DNA of 64,000 nucleotides from Poronia punctata. Its lineage: Eukaryota; Ascomycota; Sordariomycetes; Xylariales; Xylariaceae. Below are positions 35,101-45,064 of the stretch, one piece after another. The stretch lies in contig MU401466.1 of NCBI GenBank assembly GCA_022579005.1, positions 1-64,000 on the forward strand. The letters run 5' to 3'. The notes beneath the pieces are model-generated. The model saw only the letters and a program-made list of their open reading frames with translations, had not been told where the DNA came from and made no database searches. Every line of letters starts with the position of its first letter. Position 1 is the stretch's first letter. A program made the position numbers and the translations under genes.

Positions 35101-38100
35101 CTGCAAGGTGACCAATACCTTTGAGTATTTCGATCACACAACCCTCACTGGGCTCCATGTCGCGGCCTCTGTGGGTTTCCAACAGCTCGTTGCCGCACTT
35201 ATTCGTAATAGTGAACCCGCCAAATCCGAGATCACAGTCAGGGATGCCATGGTCAACGCCCCCTTGCATTTCGCTGCCCACTTTGGTCGGCCCAATATTG
35301 TCAAAGAGCTTCTTGATCGAGGTGCACCCATCGATGATGGAATCGAGATAGGAGAGCAGACCCCCCTACACATGGCTGCATTTGGTGGTCATGTCGAGGT
35401 CATGAAGAAGCTGCTCCTGCGCGGGGCCAACCCCAATGCTGCCTCCAACGACATCGGTCCTGTGGTAAACGCCGCCATCTCCTCGGGGAATAGAGCGGCA
35501 GTGGAGTTGCTGGTCAACCACGGTGTCTCCTTAACCCTGGATCGTGAAGACATCATCTCCCCACTTGCCTTGTCGGCCCTGCTATCCGATGTCTCCATGT
35601 TTGAGTATCTGATCCAACAGTACGCCGACAAGCTGCCCGCCGTAGAATACTCGAAAGCCTTGGTCAAGGCAGCAGAAGCCGGAAGGATAGAAGTGTTCAA
35701 TAAGCTGCTAGAGTTCCACCATGCGCCCGAATACTTCCAGAGTGCCCTCGAAGCGGCCGTGGAGGACTACAACTGGGATATCACCACCGCTATTCTCGAA
35801 CGCCAGCCTGGCCTAGACTGCAACAACCTCTTCTACACTGTCGCCACATGTTCGGAGCCCCAAGACAATATGCTCGAGGCCGCTTGGGCCTACGGTGGGT
35901 CTATAAGCCCCGAAACTCTAGGTCGATCGCTATACGATGCCACCGACAGGGAGAAGGACAATACTGTAAAGCTGCTCTTGGAGAAGTGCGGAGCAAATCC
36001 CAATGCAACAGGTGAAGAGTATGTTTGCCCTCCCCGGCTCCCCTTTTTCCCGTATATGTGTTGACACCAGGCTAACCAAACTGTTGTATAGATACGGAAA
36101 CGCATTGACCGCGGCAGCTTACGATGGGACGTTACACATCGTGGAGATGCTCTTGGAAGCTGGCGCAGATGTGAATGCACCAGAAGGTTACGCACTCCAA
36201 GCGGCCGCTGCGGAGGGGCATTATGATGTCGTCGAGGAGCTCATCAAGAGAGGTGCCAACGTCAACGCACTAGCCGCAAGTGATAACTTCGAAGCCGGAA
36301 CCGCTTTGCAAGGAGCGACAGAAGCTGGTCAGACCGAGATCGTCCGGCTTCTGCTCGATGCTGGGGCAGATCCCAACCACGGCGCAGGAGAGGATGCACC
36401 ACCCATCGTTGCCGCGGCAAGACGATGCGAGGAAGATATCCTCAAGTTACTGCTCGCAAAGAAGCCCAAGTTGGATGTATTCGGTGGACCTGACAAGTCG
36501 ACGCCACTGATCAACGCCGCTGCCTATATGCCCATCTCGTCTCTGGAGTTACTTCTTGACGCTGGTGCCGATATCAACTTGCCAGACAACGATGGCGACA
36601 CTGCCCTAATCGTCGCTTCGGGGAGAGGGGACGAAGAAGTGGTCGCGTTTCTGCTGGGCCACGGCGCGGATATCATGCACACCAGCTTTCGTGGAGAGAA
36701 CGCACTTCAATCAGCGCTAAAGGAAGAGAATACCGATTGCTTGAGGGTGCTAATCGACCATGCCTCGCTGCTTTTCAATGCTATCAAGAAGTCGATGGAT
36801 TCGGGTAACCAAGTTGTGACCGGTATCATTCGTTCTGCAGCCAACAATAAACAGGGCCTGAACTACGGCGACGTACAACGAGAGAACGCCAACGGGTTAA
36901 GCAACGGGTTAAGCAACGGGGAAACGCATTTCCCCAGTAATAGCCTTAACTATGACGATGGACACCAGGCCACCGCGCCGCAAGTATCTGGTGACAAGCC
37001 TAGAGAGTTGGGTGCGGACGGGCAGCTTCATCCTATCGACAGGCAAGGGTATGGGGGACAGGATCTCCACCATACCGATCCAGCCCCCATCATGAGCCAT
37101 ACTAGCAGATCCGTCTCCATAGCCCACCAGGAAAACGACTATCAGATGAACGGGGCCGACGGCGATAGCTATGACGACCGGGGATATAGAAGGATCAGCT
37201 TCTTGGAGAGCGCCAGTACTGATCAGGACGCTGACGAAGCCGAGCAATTCACCGCAAACTTGGTAGATGCTGCCCTATCTTCGGTATTCCCAATCATGAA
37301 CGGCAACGCAGAGAGCCCCGAAGAAGCGCCTGCTGCATACCACGATATCCACCCAGATAACCAAGACGGGTACGAATCCGATAGTACTGAGGGTCCTCCT
37401 GGAGGCTTAAATGGAAGTGTGGACGATGCCCAAAGCGAAGCTCCAACGTTTGGAAAAGTGGGTGTAGAGGATGAAGAGGACGACGTGGAGGCTATGAGAA
37501 CTGGCAACGAGACCAACGGAGTACAGCACTTCGACGAGAGTGACGAACCTGACTCGCATCAAGATAGCCTCGGAATGATGGCGAATGCACTGGGCGATTT
37601 CTCAAATGAGCTCCAGGCCGCGCTAGGTAACCAAATATCACTATTGCAGAGATTTGATGGGTCCGAGGAGGGTGGCGCCACGGCTGAAGCTCATGGTAGT
37701 CACGGCTCGTCGTCGGAGATCAGGGAACAGGTGCTGTCGCTCTCGCAGCAGGAGTCGCCTGTAGCAGGACTGAGCCAACTCCCATCAGCCCCAGTCGAGC
37801 TCCCTACCCAAGGCTTTATCAAAAGAAAACCGGCGCCGAGAAATTCGTATGATAGCACGCCGCGGATGAGCCAGGATCTCCCGCGCGGGCAGGGCGACGC
37901 GGGATATCAGGCACCGTCTGCGCGCAACGAATATGCTCCATACCGGCCAAACCGCGTAGACACCGGTTATAGTGGACAGGCAACCGCATCATCTTCGCAA
38001 ACCCAACCACGGCAGGCTTCACCGCCAACAACAGCTGCTTACCAAGGGGGCGGGTACGGACATTCCTATCAGTCCAGTCAGTCATCACAAACAGCCAACC

Positions 38101-38546
38101 CAGGGGTGATAGGTTATCCCCCACAGCAACAGCAGCAGCAACAGCAGCAACAATACCAGGCTCCTGGGCCATACGACGGCTCGGAATACGGCAACCCTGG
38201 TAGCCAAGGGACGCAGCATCCTGCCCGGCCACAGACTTACATCCCCTACAACCCGGACGTCTTCCAGCAGCAACATCAACAAAGTAATGTCTATACCCCC
38301 GAGCAACTCCAGGCCTATCACAACCACTCCGCGTACGACGACGGGAAATACCAGAGCTATTATGCCAGCCTGCAGACGGCCCAGCAACAGCAGGAGCGAC
38401 AGTCGATGATCAGCAGACAGGAGAGCTGGGGCGCCGAATCGCCGCCACCTCTGAAGCAACGGAGCTCGTCCTTCTTCACCGGCGGTGTGAAAACTACGTT
38501 TGGCAAGGCAAAAATCGTGGGCAACGGATTTCTGAACCGCAAATAA
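32195..38546 (+). CDS. NLR-like protein: alpha/beta hydrolase-NACHT-ankyrin repeats
   Basis: Large signal-transducing ATPase of the fungal NLR-like type. Exons 32195-32328, 32405-32624, 32702-36018 and 36092-38546 total 6,126 nt, giving 2,041 residues. The N-terminal SesB/lipase-like domain has IVLVPGLGAHPEESW, the nucleophile elbow GHSMGG (Ser about 131) and NHRDLVKF (His about 281). The NACHT domain follows, with P-loop GPEGRGKTSA (about 395). Its Walker B region reads VIFVLNNVHCL (about 507), where acidic residues are usual. An acidic linker covers about 781-874. Ankyrin repeats run from about 925 to 1450 (for example GADVNAPEGYALQAAAAEGH). The long disordered tail has a polyQ run near 1901. 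In fungi such proteins act in non-self recognition and regulated cell death, and the hydrolase would be the effector. The ligand is unknown. Confidence 0.9.
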
Positions 38547-39216
38547 TGCTTCGCTTGCTCGATGAGAAGGGATTTCCAGCACTGAACTAAATCATATTCA
38601 TTTGTATTTTTAAGATACCACAAGCTTGAGCGTGTAGGATAAGATATATATCAAGGGCAAGAAGCGGGTCGTTATTTTCAACATAGCATGAAAAAGCAGT
38701 TGTAACACGTAGCATATATTGCAATAACAGTGACACCTAGCTTGAATTTTGCGAAAATCTCTATGGAAGGTACCCTGTATTAAATTGTAGTCTTCTGCCA
38801 AGGACAATAAAGTATATATTAGATACGGCAGGACCTTTCCGTCTTCAACACCAACGAAACTCATGCAGGGAAAGAATGATCAATATCAATAACTTCAAGG
38901 AAGTTGTTAACGTGGGTACGTTGTACGAGCACAGCTCTAAGCCTCTAACCACAGTAGATTCATATCATTCTCTTACTGTGCTGCTACCTATCTTAGCGCA
39001 AGACGGGTCCATAACAGCGGGGCTATTAGCCCGAGACAGCTGAATTTCTTTCTTATCGGTATCAGGAAGCCAAAAAATAGTTCCAATGCGCGCCTATCGC
39101 AGCTTGGGAGCAAAAGAAAATACAGTTTAACAAGACTCTCTATCAGTGACAAAACAAACGTTCGCCTTTTCTCTGCACCCCCCAACCATTATAATTTCCC
39201 ACAGGATTCGCCAAAT
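38547..39216. other. Intergenic between NLR-like gene and EBP2
   Basis: No gene. It holds the 3' flank of the NLR-like gene and the EBP2 promoter. Minus-strand frames here have no family signal. Confidence 0.6.
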
Positions 39217-40592
39217 ATGGGTAGAAGTAAACTCAAGACTGCCCTAAAAGCAGAAAAAGGAATCGACATAAAAAAGTTGAAGGAGAAGAGAAGACTCAAG
39301 CAACTAGCGAAAGCAAAAGTTAAGAAGGGCGGCGTAAAAACCAAGGCGAAGAAGATCCCCGAGGATGAAGATGATAGCGAAGTAGAAGAGGAAGAGGAGG
39401 AGGAGGAGGAGGAGGAGGAAGAAGTCGAAGGTGGCGCCGCAGTTGACAGCGAAAGTGACGAGGAGGAGGATGAAGAAGAAGAAGAACAACAGATCGATCT
39501 AGCAGCGCTAGACGAAAGCAGCGACGACTCCTCGGTCGACTTTGAAGAGAAGATAGAACGACCGAAGAAGCCCAAGCAGACGACGACGAAAGCAACAAAC
39601 GGCACGACCCCCGCATCTAAAGACAATAAGAAAAAACTAGTCGCAGAAGAGGATGATGACGAAGACGAAGAAGATGAAGACGACGACGAGGAAGACGAAG
39701 AGATCGATTGGGCCGATCTACCTGAAGAGGAGAGAGAAGATCTCGTCCCGCGCACAAGAATCAGCATCAACAACGCGGTCGGACTTCTAGCCACACTAAA
39801 GCGCTTCGCCTTACCGACGGACGACAACGTGACGTTTGCCTCGCATCAAAGTCTAGCAAGCCAGAAGCCCACGGCCGAGGTCATCGGCGAGGATCTGCAG
39901 GACGACATCAAGCGCGAGCTAGCCTTCTACGCGCAGGCTCTCGAGGCCGCGAAGCGCGGTCGGACGCTGCTCAAGGCCGAGGGCGTGCCCTTCTCTCGCC
40001 CCACCGACTATTTCGCGGAGATGGTTAAGGACGATGGCCACATGGAGAAGGTCAAGGCGAAGCTTATCGAGGACGCCTCGGCCAAGAAGGCTTCGGCTGA
40101 GGCTCGCAAGCTGCGCGAACTGAAGAAGTTCGGCAAGCAGGTCCAGGTTGCCAAGTTGCAGGAGCGTGCCAAGGAGAAGAGGGAGACGCTTGAGAAGATT
40201 AAGAACCTCAAGAGAAGTACGTATTCTTATATGATATTCCAACTTTCTTTTCTCGTAACAAACTAACAAACTCTACAGAACGATCCGAGACAGGAGGTGG
40301 TGGTCTCGACACGCACGAGGCGGATCAATTCGACGTGGCCGTCGACAACGAACTGAAGACCTTCAAGGGCAAGGGGGGCCCCGGCGGCGCAGCTGGTGGG
40401 AAACGGGCAAAGAAGAATGAGAAGTACGGTTTCGGCGGCAAGAAGAAGTACGCCAAGTCGGGCGACGCCGTCAGCTCAGGCGACCTTAGCGGATTCAGTG
40501 CGAAGCGGATGAAGACCGGTGATAAGTCAAAGACAGCCAAAACTGCCCGCCTGGGTAAGAGTAGGCGGAAGGCGGGTGCTGGCAAGCGGTGA
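39217..40592 (+). CDS. EBP2: rRNA-processing protein Ebp2
   Basis: Nucleolar factor needed for 27S pre-rRNA processing and 60S ribosome assembly. Exons 39217-40216 and 40279-40592 (62-bp intron GTACGT...ACAG) encode 437 residues, close to the yeast protein. The N-terminus is basic (MGRSKLKTALKAEKG). Two long Glu/Asp runs follow (about residues 50-100 and 145-165). The conserved Ebp2 domain includes DDIKRELAFYAQALEAAKRGR and FSRPTDYFAEMVKDDGHMEKVK, with a Lys/Arg-rich coiled region after it. The Gly/Lys-rich tail has NEKYGFGGKKKYAKSGD and ends SRRKAGAGKR. It is convergent with SPB1, 390 bp away. Confidence 0.95.
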
Positions 40593-40982
40593 GATTGAGA
40601 CATCAAGTTAGGAGGTATAAATTAAAATTCGCAACAAGTATGACCGTGCTTGTGCATGGCTTTCGAGTACAGAAAATGCGAGTTGGCGTTCAAAAGGCAT
40701 TGTTAATCTGGCATTTCTACGGCCTCCCGTTGTCGAGAGGGGCCGAGGGGCCCTGTGGGGGGTTACAGTTATAGAAGGCAAACAGTCCTCGGGACTTTAT
40801 ACCAGAGACGCAAAATACCTTGCTCTGTCTTCTTTCGTATGAAGTAGATATGTAGACATGTCAGAAACTCAACAAAAATGGTATGAAACAAAGCCATATA
40901 TAGTTAATATGCCTTTTTGGTCGTATCGTGCTGTCCGTGGTATCTGTCTAGTCCATACAATAAACCTTCCCTTCAGAAACAT
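40593..40982. other. Convergent 3' intergenic region (EBP2/SPB1)
   Basis: 390 bases holding the 3' flanks of two convergent genes. No gene seen. Overlapping 3' UTRs are likely. Confidence 0.7.
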
Positions 40983-43900
40983 CTACTTCCTAGTTTTTCC
41001 CTTCTTGGCTATCCTCTTCAGCGCTCTCATTTCCTTTTTCATTCTGTAAAATAACAGTCAGCATTGGTCGCACACAGGGAGGATTGCTGGAAGTTGCTTA
41101 CCTGGAATCGACAATCTTATAACGACCTTTGACACCCTGTACCGTGCGTATTAGTAATTGTCCTTTTTGATAAGACACACAAAGTTGCCAGCGTCCAAAG
41201 AGAAATGGAGAGCCAACACGGAAGACATATTAGGTGCAACCATGCTGGAAGTCCATTCTACGAGTCTCGAGGAAAACAGAAGGGTATATAGAAAGGGACA
41301 GGCGATGCTTACCTTGGGTCGGCCTTGAATACCACGGTTTGCACCTTTAGCAACAACCACCTTGACTGAACGTTTCGGCGCCTTCGATTTAGCCTTGCTC
41401 AGGAGTTTGGCAATATTCTGGGCCTTCTCCTTTTCTGTCATGCCCTCTTCGTTGGCCATGAGGTCCGACTTCTTCTTCAACTTCTCGAATCGCTGTGACG
41501 CCTTGAACTTCTTTCTCGCTTGAGCTTCCCGCACCTGTTTTTTCTGTATCAGCTAGGGATGTTCTTCCAAGTCATCGTTGTGACATGTGGTGCGACATTA
41601 CCTTCTTGATAGGTCGAGCATTCAGGGCTCGCGTCTTCTCCTTGATCGCCGCCGCCGCTTCTTTCGTAATTGGCTTCTGCTTCTTATCGTGCCTGTTCTC
41701 GTCCTCGATGAACCAGTCGGGGAGCCCGTCGCGATCTCGGAAATTGAGCTTGTCAAAGTTTTCGTCGATTAGATCATGGGTGGTTTTCTGTCCCGTGGCG
41801 AGCTGGTGCGCCAGCATCATAGCTTCCGCCGTAATGATATCGATACCTGTCGCTGTCAGTGACGACGAATAAGATAAGACGGACACACAACTTACTTGGC
41901 TTGCCATCAGGACGACGGCCATGGTCGTCTTCCCAGTCATCCGCCTCGTCGTCTTTTGCCTTTGCCTTCTTGCCCTCGCTTGAGGTCGATGGTACCTTCT
42001 CTTTTGCTGTAGCCTTTGAAGCTGATTTCGACTCCTTTTGGGGGGCAGGACCCTTGGCTTCCTTTTTATCATTCGCAGGTGCGTCCGTCATGGGCTCATC
42101 TTCTTCAGCTACAGACTCGGAATCGGACTGCTCGAGGCCGGGTATATCCTTGAAAATATCTTGGCTGAAGAACCTAGAAGCCCGCTTCGAGAGATTGGGA
42201 TCTTTGGGGGTGTTATCAAGGTCGGTGAGTAGTTTCCGGTTCCGTGTATCGTTGCCTTCTTCCTCGTCAGAGGAGTCGCCGTCGTCGTCACTCTCCTCGA
42301 CCAGATCATCTTCATCGCTAGACTGGGCCTCGTCAGCCGACACGCCCTCCCATTCCCCATCGTCCTTTTCCTGCTTCAGACGTTTCATCTTCGCCTCGAA
42401 GTTTGCCCTTCTTTCCTGATACGACTCCCAGTTCTGATCCAACTCCCGCTCAAGGGCATCATTTAGATCGTCGGATTCGGAATCTGTTTCGCCCGAAGAC
42501 CCAATGCCACTATCTTGTTCCTTCTTTTGCCGCTCCGTCAAAACTGCCATGCGACCTTTGGACACTTTGTTCACGACCTCGTTTTTCTCGAGCGTCTTGA
42601 GCTGGAACATGCCGTCCTGGCCTGTATTGTCCATGCCGATCTCCATCGGAGCTGTCATGTGCATCTGAAGTCTCCGGATTTCTTTAGTCTTCTTCTCGTT
42701 TTCCTTTCTCTTCTCTCTCTTTCTCTTCGCAGTCTCTTTATCCTTCATGGCTTGTAATTCCGATTGAAGTTTCAATTCCTCGTCCATGTCTTCAACAACA
42801 GCGACTTCTTCCTCGGTAGTAGCCTTTGTCGTCTTCTTTGTTGGGAGTCCGAAGGCCTCGCGTGCCAAGATTCGCCATTTCAAAAGCCGCTTGAACTCTG
42901 TTCGCCCCAGTACTTTCAAGTCCGAGCAGTAGGTTCTGATTTCTGTTGTGGTAGCTGGCATCTTGTTTATGGCGGCAAGGGATAGCGACGGTTCGGCGGT
43001 GTCCAGTAGGAGCTTATTAGTATTTGCGAGGATGGAAATAGGATCCGTGCTCTCCACAAATTCAGAGGCCAGAACCTCCTTGTATAAAGTGTAGTCGCCC
43101 TCTTCGTAACCACCTCGCTTACGTTTCTTTACTTCGGGTTTGTAGACACGAGCCTCGTCCGTGGTAACATTCTCCTTCAAATCGGCAAAGGCAGTCCGCG
43201 GGTCCAGGAAACGAGGATCGATATGTTTCGGTGCTAGGCGAGTGACATGTCAGCAGTCACGCTTGGACAAGGGGCGCCCCGGCGGAGATGGGCCCAGCAA
43301 CCCGAAGGTAGAGTTGAGGCTTCAAAGCCGAACCGCTCTGCCGGTCAGATCGACTCGACACAACTCACCTTTGTATCCGCGGCAGACGCAGAAGATCTCA
43401 GCCGAGACATTTCTGGAGGAAGGTGGCTTTGTTGCGTCCACTTTGTCGAAAAGTTGGCCAAAAATCCACAGCAACTGGTTGTATTGCGCCGAGCGGAAGA
43501 CTTTAACATGCGTTAGTTCATCTACGTTGAAACTTGATTGAAGAAGCTCAAGTTGTTACGAGAAACCAAGTTATGGCTGCCGACACAAACTTATGGGTGG
43601 GGACGATGGATTGTTAAAAGGAAACTCGACTCACCTTTGGTACAAAAGGTACCTCCCTCAACCAGAAACTAAGAAATGATGCGCTTGTTAGATCTAGGAT
43701 AACCAGTCCTGAACGGACCACATGCTACATGGCGTGTATCCCAGGTATGGTAGACACAAGTATTCACTTACTGTAAAATGGTCAGCAAATTTGCACACAT
43801 CAGAGGCATAGGGGTATATATAGCAAAGTGATAGAACGTCTATATCTTACCTTCGCACGCTAGCTTCAGGGATTGGAGAACCAGTTCGGCCTGATTGAAA

Positions 43901-44538
43901 GAGTCTTGAATCCACGCTGTCTACAATAGGACGTCAGTGATAAATCCAATGACCAGACTCGGGGAGAGTGAGCTAATATTCTGTCATCACTTACTCCGAC
44001 ATTGGGAGCACCATCGTGCAGTACTGTATCGGCTTTCCATGTTTTCAGGTGGCGGCGAAGCTCAGCACGGCACTTATCGGTAGTAATATCCGACTGGAAA
44101 GAAATCACACCCGGAATAGGCTTGATGGGCGACAGATCAACACCGACGATGAGGCTGCCCTTAGGCATAGCCTCTACGGCCACTTGACACCATGATCCCG
44201 GTGCAGCGCACAGATCGATGACAACCTTTGAGTTTGCAAGAAAGCCAAATTTCTTGTTGAGTTGTACTATCATTCCCAGTCAGCACTTTTGTCCTCCGTG
44301 GGTTTGGGAAATGAGACAGATCTATGTCCCGGACAGCGGTTCATAGGCACTATGAGGACAGCAGCTGGAGGTAGAGACGACTTACGCAACTTGAAGGCTG
44401 CACGAGCACGATAACCCTTTTCTTTGGCTAACTAATAAATTATCAGTATGGGGAGCCCCAATGTTGGGATAGGAGATTTGGACATACCCGGTAGTACTTA
44501 TCGAGACGGCCCTTGCCGGTTTTCTTTTGGAAACCCAT
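40983..44538 (-). CDS. SPB1: AdoMet-dependent 25S rRNA 2'-O-methyltransferase Spb1
   Basis: Nucleolar methyltransferase of 60S assembly. In yeast it modifies the ribosomal A-loop. Exons (minus): 44538-44488, 44431-44386, 44266-43995, 43920-43852, 43668-43635, 43500-43369, 43233-41896, 41846-41602, 41534-41313, 41136-41102, 41043-40983. They total 2,505 nt, giving 834 residues (yeast about 841). The FtsJ fold has Lys31 in AAFKLLQ, SAM motif [11 protein letters not shown] (50-60), Asp117 in LHDGAPN and Lys157 in GGTFCTK, the K-D-K part of the catalytic tetrad. A coiled-coil middle and acidic stretches follow, then the Spb1 C-terminal domain ([34 protein letters not shown]). The intron after Glu146 is a twin intron: only two-step removal keeps the frame. 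Confidence 0.96.
43669..43851 (-). other. Twin intron (stwintron, donor-split type) in SPB1
   Basis: The internal intron is 43850-43771 (minus): donor GTAAGATA, branch GCTGAC, acceptor TTTTACAG. Removing it joins the G at 43,851 to TAAGTG starting at 43,770, creating a new donor G|TAAGTG. The external intron then runs to CTTAG at 43,669-43,670 with branch CTAAC. Exons join as GAA|TTTCTGG, giving [10 protein letters not shown], the expected Spb1 sequence. Using the first donor with the last acceptor in one step leaves an extra G and a TGA three codons later. Confidence 0.85.
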
Positions 44539-44988
44539 TTTAAGAAGTGAGGTATGGGTAAGATCCCACGAAGATGCCGCCTAGGGCTAACTGACGACTT
44601 CTGTTAAGTTCTTCCAGAGCCAGGACGAGAGTAAGCCAATAAATCTTATTCTATGAAGCAATTATTTGTCCTATCAATGGTCTTAAAATGGTATCCTGAC
44701 CGGTCGCCTTTGATAATGGCAGGTTAGGCTACGGTACCTAGAGCAAAGTTAAAATTTCCCATCTTTGGTTATCGATAGGTACGTATCGGAGCTTACCTAA
44801 CCCAGCCTGTTCCACAGCACTTGCCGTTATTATCTACGAGTAGATAGCCAGCGTGCCAGCTAACCTAGCGCCAATGCTGCAACCGTCGAGCTATACCCCT
44901 GTCCTCTGCCCTGTCCCAGGCAGCCCAGGAAAGGAGTAGCGTTCGTGGGCTGTGGGATAAGGTTCCCTTGATCCCCCCACAAGCACGT
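44539..44988. other. Intergenic: SPB1 promoter side
   Basis: No gene. It contains the SPB1 5' flank up to the left target-site duplication of the LINE, with a few TACCTA words (44,735-44,800). Confidence 0.6.
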
Positions 44989-45002
44989 CCCCAAGCCCCC
45001 AA
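44989..45002. repeat. Target-site duplication, left copy (14 bp)
   Basis: The sequence ccccaagcccccaa abuts the 3' end of the LINE and is repeated exactly at 51,543-51,556 beyond its 5' end. A perfect 14-bp direct repeat flanking an element is the product of target-primed insertion. Confidence 0.9.
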
Positions 45003-45023
45003 TTAATTAATTAATTAATTAAT
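45003..45023 (-). repeat. LINE 3' microsatellite tail
   Basis: A (TTAA/AATT)n run immediately next to the left target-site duplication. In element orientation it is the 3' terminal tail, in place of poly(A). Confidence 0.8.
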
Positions 45024-45040
45024 AGTGTTTAACATCTAGG

Positions 45041-45064
45041 GGGTAGCTGCGTAGCAGCTATCCC
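45041..45064 (-). other. LINE 3'-UTR stem-loop
   Basis: GGGTAGCTGC (45,041-45,050) and GCAGCTATCCC (45,054-45,064) are complementary apart from one bulged base, with a 3-nt loop. The hairpin lies about 20 bases before the tail. A 3' stem-loop of this sort is recognised by the reverse transcriptase in several LINEs. Confidence 0.65.

Noticed and set aside
39189..39827. 212-codon minus-strand Ser-rich frame
   Set aside because: It is the antisense shadow of the Glu/Asp-rich part of EBP2; poly-Ser arises from complementing GAG/GAA/GAC codons.
43669..43850. A single GT-AG intron in SPB1 from 43,850 to 43,669
   Set aside because: It leaves one extra G and a TGA three codons into the next exon. 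The two-step removal is the only frame-keeping option I found.
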